Assembly (NCBI GenBank): GCA_902783535.1
Contig: CACZRJ010000243.1
Span: forward strand, 1-12,219
Source: an uncultured Ruminococcus sp.
Lineage (GTDB): Bacteria > Bacillota > Clostridia > Oscillospirales > CAG-382
Direction of reading: 5' to 3'
Length of the DNA: 12,219 bases
Shown here: positions 5,766 to 12,219 of the stretch, one piece after another
Position numbering within the stretch: position 1 is the stretch's first letter
Layout of the letters: each line of letters starts with the position of its first letter
Translations under genes and position numbers: made by a program
The notes under the pieces: generated by a model
Told to the model about the DNA's origin: nothing
The model's database searches: none
Seen by the model: the letters and a program-made list of their open reading frames with translations, nothing else

Positions 5766-7115
5766 ATGTTCGGACATTCTTTTTTGGGAGGTGTGCATCC
5801 GAAAGACGGCAAAAAGCTTTCCGCTTCCGCCGCGATCGAGTCATACGTCCCAAAAGGGGAACTCGTTTATCTGATGAATCAGCACATCGGCGCCCCGGCG
5901 TCCCCCGTCGTAAAGGCAGGCGACCGCGTGCTTGTCGGCCAGACGATCGCGGAACCCGGAGGATTCGTCTCCGCGCCGGTCGTTTCGTCCGTTTCGGGCA
6001 CGGTGAAAGCCGTCGGGCCGCATATCTGTCAGAACGGGGATACCGCGCTGTCCGTGACCGTCGTAAACGACGGGCTTTATGAAACAACTGAATCTTTCGG
6101 CGTTGTGAGAGACTTCAGCGCGATGACCCAGGACGAGATCAAAAAAGCGATTCTCGACGCGGGCATCGTCGGCATGGGCGGCGCCGGATTCCCGACGCAC
6201 GTCAAGCTGGCGGTCAAGCCGGGAATGAAAATCGACTATATTCTCTGCAACGGCGCCGAATGCGAGCCATACATCACCTGCGACTACCGGCTGATGCTGG
6301 AACGGCCGGAAAAAGCGGTACTCGGCATGCTGATCCTTCTTTCGCTCTTCCCGGACGCTTCCGGCGTTTTCGGGATCGAGGACAACAAGAAGGACGGCAT
6401 CGCTTCCGTGCGGAAAGCCGTCGAGCAGGCGGACAATCCGGACCACAGGAACGTCAGCGTCGTTTCTCTGAAAAAGAAATACCCGCAGGGCGGCGAGCGC
6501 ATGCTGATCTCCGCGATCACCGGACGCAAGATCAATTCCAAACAGCTTCCTGCTGACGCCGGATGCATCGTCGTGAACTTCTCGACGCTGATCGCCGTTG
6601 CGGAGGCAGTCGCCGAGCAGAAACCGCTCATCCACCGCGTCGTGACGATCACCGGGGACGCGGTCGCGCGTCCGTCGAATTTCGACGCGCCGATCGGAAC
6701 GAATATCTCGGAACTCATCGAAGCCGCGGGCGGATTTAAAACAGACCCCGAAAAGATCATCTCCGGCGGTCCGATGATGGGCGCCGCGATCTATACCCTG
6801 GACATCCCCGTCAACAAGACGACGTCATGCATCCTGTCCTTCACGAAGGACGAACTCGGCAATTATGAGCCGCAGGAATGCATCCGGTGCGGCAAATGCC
6901 TCACCACCTGTCCCGAACGTCTGATGCCGATCAAACTGAAGAACGCGGCCGACGTCGGAGACTATGAAGAATTCGAGAAACTGCACGGGCTTGAATGCAT
7001 CGGCTGCGGGTGCTGCACGTTCATCTGTCCTGCGAAACGGAAACTGTCTCAGTCCATCACCGCCGCGAAAAACCACGTGCTGGCGGAGAAGAAAGCGAGG
7101 GCAAAAAAGGCATGA
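5766..7115 (+). CDS. rnfC: RnfC, NADH-binding subunit of the Rnf ferredoxin:NAD+ oxidoreductase
   Basis: A 449-residue peripheral subunit that carries the NAD(H)/FMN site of Rnf, passing electrons from reduced ferredoxin to NAD+ on the cytoplasmic face while the complex pumps Na+ or H+. The N-terminal RnfC barrel-like domain starts with GGVHPKDGK (8-16). The NADH/FMN-binding region resembles NuoF, with GMGGAGFPTHVK (136-147), NGAECEPYITCD (162-173) and GGPMMG (334-339). Two [4Fe-4S] motifs follow: C372, C375, C378, C382 and C411, C414, C417, C421. The length matches clostridial RnfC and lacks the long Ala/Lys-rich repeat tail of proteobacterial forms. The start is supported by GAGGTG (5752-5757) 8 bases upstream. 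It is the first gene of the operon; its stop overlaps the rnfD start (ATGA). Confidence 0.96.
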   Translation: MFGHSFLGGVHPKDGKKLSASAAIESYVPKGELVYLMNQHIGAPASPVVKAGDRVLVGQTIAEPGGFVSAPVVSSVSGTVKAVGPHICQNGDTALSVTVVNDGLYETTESFGVVRDFSAMTQDEIKKAILDAGIVGMGGAGFPTHVKLAVKPGMKIDYILCNGAECEPYITCDYRLMLERPEKAVLGMLILLSLFPDASGVFGIEDNKKDGIASVRKAVEQADNPDHRNVSVVSLKKKYPQGGERMLISAITGRKINSKQLPADAGCIVVNFSTLIAVAEAVAEQKPLIHRVVTITGDAVARPSNFDAPIGTNISELIEAAGGFKTDPEKIISGGPMMGAAIYTLDIPVNKTTSCILSFTKDELGNYEPQECIRCGKCLTTCPERLMPIKLKNAADVGDYEEFEKLHGLECIGCGCCTFICPAKRKLSQSITAAKNHVLAEKKARAKKA

Positions 7116-8062
7116 AAACGCTGAACGTTTCGCTTTCCCCCCATATCCGTTCCGGCGGGTCCACGACCAAGATCATGCTGGACGTCATCATCGCTTTGCT
7201 GCCCGCGCTCGGCGTAGGATTCTACGTCTTCGGCTGGCGCGCGCTTCTGGTGACCGCCATCTCCGTTGCGTCCTGCGTACTGACGGAATTCCTTTATGAA
7301 AAACTGATGAAACTTCCGGTGACGATCGGAGATCTCAGCGCGGTCGTGACCGGACTGATCCTCGCGGTCAACCTGTACTCCACGGCGCCCTGGTGGATCC
7401 CGCTGATCGGCGGCGTATTCGCCATCCTGATCGTAAAGATGCTGTTCGGAGGCATCGGACAGAATTTCATGAACCCTGCGCTTGCGGCGCGCTGTTTCCT
7501 TCTGCTGTCCTTCTCCAGGATCATGACGGACTATCCGATCCTTGACGGAATGACGAGCGCCACGCCGCTTTCCATCGTGAGAGACGGAGGAACCGTGGAA
7601 TATCTCGATCTGCTCTTCGGAACCCATTCCGGAACGATCGGAGAAACGTCCGCGCTCGCAATTCTGATCGGAGCGCTCTACCTCTTCATCCGCCGCGTGA
7701 TCAGCCCGCGCGCGCCGTTGACGGTCATCGGATCGACCGTCGCCTTCGTCGCGCTGTTCACTCTGATCAAAGGCGAACCCGTGACATTGAATTTCCTTGC
7801 GGTCCACGCGTTCGGCGGCGGACTGCTCGTCGGCGCCGTCTTCATGGCATCCGACTACGCCACGACGCCGGTCACCTTCTGGGGTCAGATCATCTTCGGC
7901 GTCGTCGTCGGGCTGCTGACGGCTGTCATGCGCTGCTTCAGCAGTTCGTTCGAGGGCATGTCCTTCGCGATCTTGATCGCGAACCTTCTGACGCCGATGA
8001 TCGAAAAATGGACTTATCCGAGACCGTTCGGAGTACGAAAGGAGCGGAAGAAGGCGTCATGA
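7112..8062 (+). CDS. rnfD: RnfD, membrane flavoprotein subunit of Rnf
   Basis: A 316-residue integral membrane subunit of the NqrB/RnfD family that carries covalently bound FMN and is thought to take part in ion translocation. The sequence starts MKTLNVSLSPHIRSG, typical of RnfD ('sPHi'), then alternates hydrophobic segments throughout (for example VIIALLPALGVGFYVFGWRA and IPLIGGVFAILIVKM). The conserved GGIGQNFMNPALAAR is at about 113-127. The flavinylation motif D-x-x-(S/T)-G-A-T appears as DGMTSAT (145-151), with T151 the expected FMN acceptor; Gly is replaced by Ser. The ATG at 7112 is preferred over an in-frame ATG far upstream (6995), which lies inside rnfC and would add 39 unrelated residues. 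The gene overlaps rnfC and rnfG by 4 bases each, implying coupled translation. ApbE, encoded later in the operon, would attach the flavin. Confidence 0.96.
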   Translation: MKTLNVSLSPHIRSGGSTTKIMLDVIIALLPALGVGFYVFGWRALLVTAISVASCVLTEFLYEKLMKLPVTIGDLSAVVTGLILAVNLYSTAPWWIPLIGGVFAILIVKMLFGGIGQNFMNPALAARCFLLLSFSRIMTDYPILDGMTSATPLSIVRDGGTVEYLDLLFGTHSGTIGETSALAILIGALYLFIRRVISPRAPLTVIGSTVAFVALFTLIKGEPVTLNFLAVHAFGGGLLVGAVFMASDYATTPVTFWGQIIFGVVVGLLTAVMRCFSSSFEGMSFAILIANLLTPMIEKWTYPRPFGVRKERKKAS

Positions 8063-8652
8063 AAAAAAGCATTCTGAAAGACACGTTGTCGCTCGTTCTC
8101 ATCACGCTCGTCGCGGCGCTCTGCCTGGCCGGCGTGTTCCAGCTGACGAAAAACTCCATCGCGGAAGCGGAGGACGCCGAACGGATGGACTCCTTCAAAG
8201 TCGTGTTCCCGGATGCTATGGATTTCCGCGACATTCCCGCGGAGACGATCGCCGCATGGAATGCGGAGCATCCCGGCGCAGAGCTGATCCTCGGATACGA
8301 GGCGCTTGACAAAAGCGGGGGAGACGCTACGGGTCTTGTGCTGTCCGCCGTTTCGCACAAAGGCTACGGAGGCGACGTCACGCTTTCCGTCGGCATCCGA
8401 AATGACGGGACGCTTTCCGGCGTCAAGGTCACTTCCATGAGCGAAACGTCCGGACTCGGCGCGAACTGCACGAAGGAAGAATGGGTAGCGCAGTTCAAAG
8501 GGATCAAAGCGGAATCCGTCGGATACGTTCGCGACGGAGATCCGGGCGAAGGCGAGATCAACGCCATCACGAGCGCGACCGTCACGACGAAAGCCGTTCT
8601 GGAGGCAGTCAACCAGGCGCTTGCGTTCGCGCTGTCGTATATGAACGGCTGA
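8059..8652 (+). CDS. rnfG: RnfG, periplasm-facing FMN subunit of Rnf
   Basis: A 197-residue NqrC/RnfG-family protein with one N-terminal membrane anchor (about 8-28, LKDTLSLVLITLVAALCLAG) and an extracytoplasmic FMN-binding domain. Family features are GYGGDVTLSVGI (102-113) and SGLGANC (131-137). The flavinylation site is NAITSATVTT (168-177); T174 is the expected covalent FMN-phosphothreonine. Compared with the D-x-x-(S/T)-G-A-T consensus, the leading Asp is Asn and Gly is Ser. RnfG relays electrons within the complex. The start at 8059 overlaps the rnfD stop (ATGA); an in-frame upstream ATG at 8008 lies inside rnfD and is unlikely. A gap of 18 bases with a strong GGGGGCGGG purine run leads to rnfE. 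Confidence 0.95.
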   Translation: MKKSILKDTLSLVLITLVAALCLAGVFQLTKNSIAEAEDAERMDSFKVVFPDAMDFRDIPAETIAAWNAEHPGAELILGYEALDKSGGDATGLVLSAVSHKGYGGDVTLSVGIRNDGTLSGVKVTSMSETSGLGANCTKEEWVAQFKGIKAESVGYVRDGDPGEGEINAITSATVTTKAVLEAVNQALAFALSYMNG

Positions 8653-8670
8653 AAGGGGGCGGGATAAACA

Positions 8671-9435
8671 ATGAAAAAACTGCTGGAACGCCTGTATAAC
8701 GGGGTTTTCAAGGAAAATCCGACCTTCGTGCTGATGCTCGGCATGTGTCCGACGCTCGCCGTCACGACGTCTGCGCTCAACGGACTCGGCATGGGATTGT
8801 CGACCGCGGCCGTACTGATGATGTCCAACCTGATCATCTCTCTGCTCCGGAAGCTGATACCGGACCGTGTGCGCATGCCGGCGTACATCGTCGTCGTCGC
8901 GTCCTTCGTGACAATCGTCGATCTGCTGATGCAGGCATATGTGCGTTCGCTCTACGCGTCGCTCGGCCTGTATATTCCGCTGATCGTCGTCAACTGCATC
9001 ATCCTCGGACGCGCGGAAGCCTATGCTTCCAAGAATCCGCCGCTCCTGTCTCTGTTCGACGGCATCGGCATGGGACTCGGATTCACGGTCGCGCTGACGC
9101 TGATCGGCGCTTTCCGGGAGATCCTCGGCAGCGGAAGCATCTTCGGCTTCACCATCCTGTCCGACTGGTACGAGCCCGTCGCGCTGATGGTCATGGCGCC
9201 CGGCGCGTTCTTCGTGCTTGCGATGCTGACGGCTTTGCAGAATAAGCTGAAAGCGCCCAGCCGCACGAACGACCCGGACAAGTTCTGCACCGGCAACTGC
9301 CGTCACTGCATGGATGCCACCTGCAGCATAGGCAACCGCGAGAAACCGGTCGTTCCGGATGAACCGGAAGCGGTTCCGGATTCTCCTGCCGCGCCAGCCG
9401 CGGAAGCTTCGGGCCGAAAGGAGGGTGAACAATGA
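8671..9435 (+). CDS. rnfE: RnfE, integral membrane subunit of Rnf with Cys-rich C-terminal tail
   Basis: A 254-residue member of the RnfA/RnfE/NqrD/NqrE family. The two half-motifs with conserved membrane cysteines are present: GMCPTLAVT with C26, and PLIVVNCIILGRAEAYAS with C109. In Rnf/Nqr structures the equivalent cysteines hold an iron centre shared between RnfA and RnfE within the membrane. The core ends near residue 195. An extension follows with four cysteines, C206, C210, C213 and C218 (CTGNCRHCMDATC), and then a Pro/Glu/Ala-rich tail to 254. The extension makes the protein longer than the roughly 200-residue core of the family and might bind a metal or Fe-S cluster, which is inference. 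The rnfA start overlaps the stop by 4 bases, preceded by AAAGGAGGGTGA. Confidence 0.95.
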   Translation: MKKLLERLYNGVFKENPTFVLMLGMCPTLAVTTSALNGLGMGLSTAAVLMMSNLIISLLRKLIPDRVRMPAYIVVVASFVTIVDLLMQAYVRSLYASLGLYIPLIVVNCIILGRAEAYASKNPPLLSLFDGIGMGLGFTVALTLIGAFREILGSGSIFGFTILSDWYEPVALMVMAPGAFFVLAMLTALQNKLKAPSRTNDPDKFCTGNCRHCMDATCSIGNREKPVVPDEPEAVPDSPAAPAAEASGRKEGEQ

Positions 9436-10031
9436 CCTACATTGCTGCATTTCTTCTCGGAATATTGAATTTCGCTCTGATCGACAACGTCGTTCTCAGC
9501 CGCTTCCTCGGACTCTGCCCTTTCCTCGGCGTCTCGAGGAAAACGTCGACCGCCGCGGGAATGGGCATGGCCGTCATTGCGGTCATCACCGTGTCCTCCG
9601 CGATCACGTACGTCATCAACAGATTCGTTCTGCTCACGCTGAATCTCGTATTCATGCGCACGATCGTCTTCATTCTGATCATTGCCGGTCTTGTCCAGAC
9701 GGTCGAGATCGTGCTGAAGAAAAAACTCCCTTCGCTTTACAAGGCGCTCGGCGTATATCTTCCGCTGATCACGACGAACTGCGCCGTGCTCGGCGTGGCG
9801 ATCGACAGCGCGCAGAAACAGTATGACTTTTTCCAGACGATGGTCTTCTCCGTCGGCACGGCCGTCGGTTTCCTCGTGTCCATCGTCCTCATGGCCGGGA
9901 TCCGGGAACGGATCGAACACAACAAGATCCCGAAATCGTTCCAGGGAATGCCGATCGTTCTGATCACCGCGGGGCTGATGGCGATCGCGTTCTTCGGATT
10001 CAAGGGGATCTCGTTCGGCAACCTCTTTTGA
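9432..10031 (+). CDS. rnfA: RnfA, integral membrane subunit of Rnf
   Basis: A 199-residue, strongly hydrophobic protein of standard family length with about six membrane segments. The signature GLCPFLGVSRK contains C29 and LPLITTNCAVLG contains C117. These cysteines correspond to those that, together with RnfE's, ligate the intramembrane iron centre. The opening YIAAFLLGILNFALIDNVVL is typical of RnfA. RnfA and RnfE are homologous and insert with opposite topology to form the core of the electron path across the membrane. Its start overlaps the rnfE stop by 4 bases with an excellent ribosome binding site (GGAGGGTG). The rnfB gene follows after 16 bases. Confidence 0.96.
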   Translation: MTYIAAFLLGILNFALIDNVVLSRFLGLCPFLGVSRKTSTAAGMGMAVIAVITVSSAITYVINRFVLLTLNLVFMRTIVFILIIAGLVQTVEIVLKKKLPSLYKALGVYLPLITTNCAVLGVAIDSAQKQYDFFQTMVFSVGTAVGFLVSIVLMAGIRERIEHNKIPKSFQGMPIVLITAGLMAIAFFGFKGISFGNLF

Positions 10032-10047
10032 TCGGGGGTGACAGTCG

Positions 10048-10845
10048 ATGGATATACTGATTCCTATTCTGATCGCCTGCGGCGTCATCGCCGGCGTCAG
10101 CATCGTCATCGGACTGATGCTCGGGATCTTTTCCGAAAAGTTCAAAGTGGAAGTCGATGAACGCGAGGCAAAAATCAGAGAATGCCTCGCCGGCTCCAAC
10201 TGCGGCGGCTGCGGATATGCCGGCTGCGACGCTTATGCGAAGGCGATCGTTTCCGAAGGCGCCGATCCCGGACTGTGCAGCGCGTCCGATCCTGCGAAGA
10301 TCGGGGAGATCCTCGGCGTGAGCGTCGAAGCGGCCGAAAAGAAGGTCGCATTCGTCCGCTGCTCCGGAACCTGTCTGAAGACGAATGCGAATTACAATTT
10401 CAATGATACGAAAGACTGCAGGATCGCATACAACGCGCCCGGTCACGGTTCAAAGAAGTGTCCGTTCGGGTGCTGCGGGTTCGGTACGTGCGCGTCCGTC
10501 TGTCCGTTCGACGCGATCCGCATCATCGACGGCCTCGCCGTTGTGGACGAAAAGAAATGCCATGCCTGCGGGAAATGCGTCGTCGCCTGTCCGAACCATC
10601 TGATCGAGATCATTCCGGCAAAGGCGAAATACATCGTCCGCTGTTCGTCGCACAATCGCGGAAAGGACGTCAAGACGGCCTGCTCCGACGGATGCATCGG
10701 CTGCGGAATGTGCATGCGCGTCTGCGAAACGGGCGCCATCGAAGTCGTCAACAACCTCGCGCGCATCGACCAGTCCAAATGCATCGGATGCGGAAAATGC
10801 GCGGAGAAATGTCCCTCTAAAATCATCATCAGGCATTCTTCATGA
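10048..10845 (+). CDS. rnfB: RnfB, ferredoxin-accepting Fe-S subunit of Rnf
   Basis: A 265-residue subunit that takes electrons from reduced ferredoxin. A single N-terminal membrane anchor (about 4-28) is followed by the RnfB [4Fe-4S] domain with C52, C55, C60 and C77 (NCGGCGYAGC). Four ferredoxin-type cysteine groups come next: C138/C142/C148/C152, C171/C174/C177/C181, C216/C219/C222/C226 and C245/C248/C251/C255. That suggests up to five [4Fe-4S] clusters, a higher number than in proteobacterial RnfB and typical of clostridial forms. The ribosome binding site GGGGGTGA sits 8 bases before the ATG. In Clostridia rnfB is the last of the six rnf genes, as here. Its stop overlaps the apbE start (ATGA), linking cofactor attachment to the complex. 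Confidence 0.96.
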   Translation: MDILIPILIACGVIAGVSIVIGLMLGIFSEKFKVEVDEREAKIRECLAGSNCGGCGYAGCDAYAKAIVSEGADPGLCSASDPAKIGEILGVSVEAAEKKVAFVRCSGTCLKTNANYNFNDTKDCRIAYNAPGHGSKKCPFGCCGFGTCASVCPFDAIRIIDGLAVVDEKKCHACGKCVVACPNHLIEIIPAKAKYIVRCSSHNRGKDVKTACSDGCIGCGMCMRVCETGAIEVVNNLARIDQSKCIGCGKCAEKCPSKIIIRHSS

Positions 10846-11849
10846 GACGGCGCTCGATTCTGCTTGCGGTCTGTCTGATCCTTAGCTCCGCGCTTTTGCC
10901 TTTGTCCTGCGCTTCCGGAGAACAAAGATACAGCGTTACGTATCTTGACGTTTTCGACACCGTCACGGAGTTTTCCGCTTACTGCGGCAGCCGGAAAGCG
11001 TTCGACGCCGCAGCGGAGGCCGTGCACGCGGAACTGCTCCGGCTGCACCGCCTATGCGACATCTATCATTCCTACGAAGGACAGACGAATCTGTTTTCCG
11101 TCAATCAATCCGCCGCAGACGAGAAACTTTCGCTTGACGCGGACCTGATGAAGATCCTGGAATACGGAAAGCGGTTTTACGGGCTCAGCGGAGGGAAACT
11201 GAACATCGCGATGGGCAGCCTGATCTCCTTGTGGCACGACTGCATGGAGCAGGGCGATCATGCGGTTTTGCCGTCCGAGGACGATTTGAGTGCGGCATCC
11301 GGTCATATCGGATTCGACGCCGTCTCCATGGACGGCCGATCGGTCAGCCGCTCCGACCGGGACGTCAGATTTGACGTCGGCGCGATCGCCAAAGGGTATG
11401 CCGCAGAGTCGGCTGCCGCAGCCGCGAGATCGAGCGGTCTGAAAGACTTTTCCCTGAACATCGGAGGAAACGTTCTCGTTTCCGGAAAAAAGCCGACGGG
11501 GAACTGGGTGATCGGCGTCCAGGACCCTGACGGCGGAATCTTTACCAAACTTTATCTGACCGATATTTCCGCCGTCACGAGCGGAGACTATCAGCGATTT
11601 GTGGTAATCGACGGCGTCAGATATCATCACATCATCGATCCCGATACCCGGCATCCCGCGGACGGGTTCCGGTCTGTCACGGTCGTTTGCCCGGACTCGT
11701 TTGCCGCCGACGCGCTTTCGACATCGCTTTTCTGCATGCCGGTCGAAAGCGGGAAGAAACTTGCGTCGCAGTTCGGCGCGGAAGTGCTTTGGATCCTTCC
11801 GGACGGCAGCGCCGTACGGACCGACGGTTTTTCGAAATATGAAGAATAA
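10842..11849 (+). CDS. apbE: ApbE, FAD:protein FMN transferase
   Basis: A 335-residue exported Mg2+-dependent enzyme that cleaves FAD and attaches FMN to a threonine in D-x-x-(S/T)-G-A-T motifs; its likely substrates are RnfD and RnfG of the same operon. A basic N-terminus and hydrophobic stretch (RRRSILLAVCLILSSALLPL) form a signal sequence. C23 in LPLSC may be lipidated, although Pro at -3 makes the lipobox atypical. Family motifs are DVGAIAKGYAAE (about 179-190), LNIGGNVLVSG, AVTSGDYQRF (FAD binding), HHIIDPDTRHPA, and ADALST near residue 290, whose Asp and Thr ligate Mg2+. The usual Gly in 'DP.TG.P' is Arg here. The start overlaps rnfB by 4 bases, and the next gene starts 11 bases before this stop. 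Confidence 0.93.
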   Translation: MRRRSILLAVCLILSSALLPLSCASGEQRYSVTYLDVFDTVTEFSAYCGSRKAFDAAAEAVHAELLRLHRLCDIYHSYEGQTNLFSVNQSAADEKLSLDADLMKILEYGKRFYGLSGGKLNIAMGSLISLWHDCMEQGDHAVLPSEDDLSAASGHIGFDAVSMDGRSVSRSDRDVRFDVGAIAKGYAAESAAAAARSSGLKDFSLNIGGNVLVSGKKPTGNWVIGVQDPDGGIFTKLYLTDISAVTSGDYQRFVVIDGVRYHHIIDPDTRHPADGFRSVTVVCPDSFAADALSTSLFCMPVESGKKLASQFGAEVLWILPDGSAVRTDGFSKYEE

Positions 11850-12195
11850 GAGGCTGAGAAACATCATTTTGATTGCCGTGCTCCTGACGGCAGCCGCGGC
11901 CCTTTTCCTGGTCCTGCACAGAACGGCTTCGCCCGGAACGCAGTTTGAGATCCTCTTGAAAGGCGAACGTCTTGGCCTGTATGCGCTTGCCGAGGACCGC
12001 GACATTCCGATCGAAGGGATCTGCATCGTCTCCGTCCGGAACGGAACCGTTTTCATGAAAGAATCGAACTGCCCCGGAAAGACCTGCGTGCATCACGCGC
12101 CGGTATCGAACGGGGGAGAGACGATCGTCTGCCTTCCGAATCAGGTCGTGATCAGAGTGCTCGGCTCAGACGCAGACGTCGATTACGTCATTTGA
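11839..12195 (+). CDS. Membrane-anchored NusG-domain-II protein of the rnf operon
   Basis: A 118-residue protein with one N-terminal membrane segment (about 8-27, NIILIAVLLTAAAALFLVL) and a small extracytoplasmic domain matching the NusG domain II family. The hallmark is residues 77-98: NCPGKTC, then VHHAPVSNGGETIVC and LPNQVVIRV, with cysteines at 78, 83 and 98. This domain is related in fold to a transcription factor domain, but here it is anchored outside the cytoplasm and has no transcription role that can be seen. Its position directly after apbE in an rnf operon suggests an accessory role in assembling or tuning the complex, for example redox or metal handling by the cysteines; this is inference. 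The ATG at 11839 lies inside apbE (11-base overlap) without a clear ribosome binding site, so coupled translation is likely. Upstream in-frame starts lie well inside apbE. Confidence 0.85.
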   Translation: MKNKRLRNIILIAVLLTAAAALFLVLHRTASPGTQFEILLKGERLGLYALAEDRDIPIEGICIVSVRNGTVFMKESNCPGKTCVHHAPVSNGGETIVCLPNQVVIRVLGSDADVDYVI

Positions 12196-12207
12196 TCTGT
12201 CAGGCAC

Positions 12208-12214
12208 GGAGGTG
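12208..12214 (+). promoter_or_regulatory. Shine-Dalgarno site of the next, off-window gene
   Basis: GGAGGTG, 12 bases after the stop of the NusG-II gene and 5 bases from the window edge, is a near-perfect ribosome binding site. It predicts a start codon at or just past base 12220 and a further gene in the same operon. Its product cannot be seen. Confidence 0.7.
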
Positions 12215-12219
12215 TTTCG

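Noticed and set aside
5360..5812. Minus-strand open frame (150 codons) spanning the tRNA-Leu region
   Set aside because: It runs through the tRNA, its promoter and its terminator, all of which are well supported as non-coding elements.
6995..7111. Upstream extension of RnfD by 39 residues
   Set aside because: The added residues come from the Fe-S coding region of rnfC in another frame; the ATG at 7112 gives the family-typical N-terminus and an ATGA overlap.
8014..9450. Long minus-strand open frame (478 codons) opposite rnfG and rnfE
   Set aside because: It is antisense to genes with clear family motifs. Its composition is dominated by Arg, Asp, His and Gln as expected from reading GC-rich codons backwards, and it has no recognisable domain.
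11052..12056. Minus-strand open frame (334 codons) opposite apbE and the NusG-II gene
   Set aside because: An antisense shadow with no motif, while the sense genes are well supported.
1..12219. CRISPR arrays, insertion sequences or integrases
   Set aside because: No regularly spaced direct repeats, transposase or recombinase motifs were seen on either strand.

Overview
This window looks like the chromosome of a GC-rich member of the Clostridia (Bacillota), probably an anaerobe. The main reason is the complete rnf cluster in the order rnfC-D-G-E-A-B, the arrangement typical of Clostridia. The clostridial-type aspartate kinase C-terminus, the PfkB kinase sequence, strong Shine-Dalgarno sites and a tRNA with an encoded CCA fit the same picture. 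The organism is inferred from gene order and sequence style; no database search was possible.

Left part (1-3306, + strand): the 3' end of an aspartate kinase gene, a PfkB-type sugar kinase (probably fructokinase), a 130-residue protein whose C-terminal third resembles the export chaperone SecB, and a major-facilitator transporter. The gaps are only 21-35 bases, with no terminator visible between them, so they may be co-transcribed. A structured convergent intergenic region (3307-3448) separates them from a leftward gene for a membrane-anchored HD-GYP protein (cyclic-di-GMP phosphodiesterase type) at 3449-4648.

Middle (4649-5765): a visibly AT-richer patch, mostly leftward. It holds an XRE-type repressor with a TTG start, preceded by a promoter that carries a perfect palindromic operator. 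An 8-base gap separates it from an unrecognised 56-residue ORF, which ends in a weak hairpin plus T-run. Upstream are a second candidate promoter and a 15-codon mini-ORF. Next comes tRNA-Leu(UAG), with a consensus promoter and a strong terminator. The promoter of the rnf operon points the other way. The repressor/small-ORF pair is the least explained part of the window.

Right part (5766-12219, + strand): rnfC, rnfD, rnfG, rnfE, rnfA and rnfB encode the ferredoxin:NAD+ oxidoreductase ion pump. They are followed directly by apbE, the flavin transferase that attaches FMN to RnfD and RnfG, and by a small membrane-anchored NusG-domain-II protein. All junctions are 4-base ATGA overlaps, an 11-base overlap, or gaps under 20 bases, so this is one transcription unit. 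It encodes both an energy-conserving complex and the enzyme that matures its flavoproteins. A Shine-Dalgarno site at the right edge shows that the operon probably continues beyond the window.
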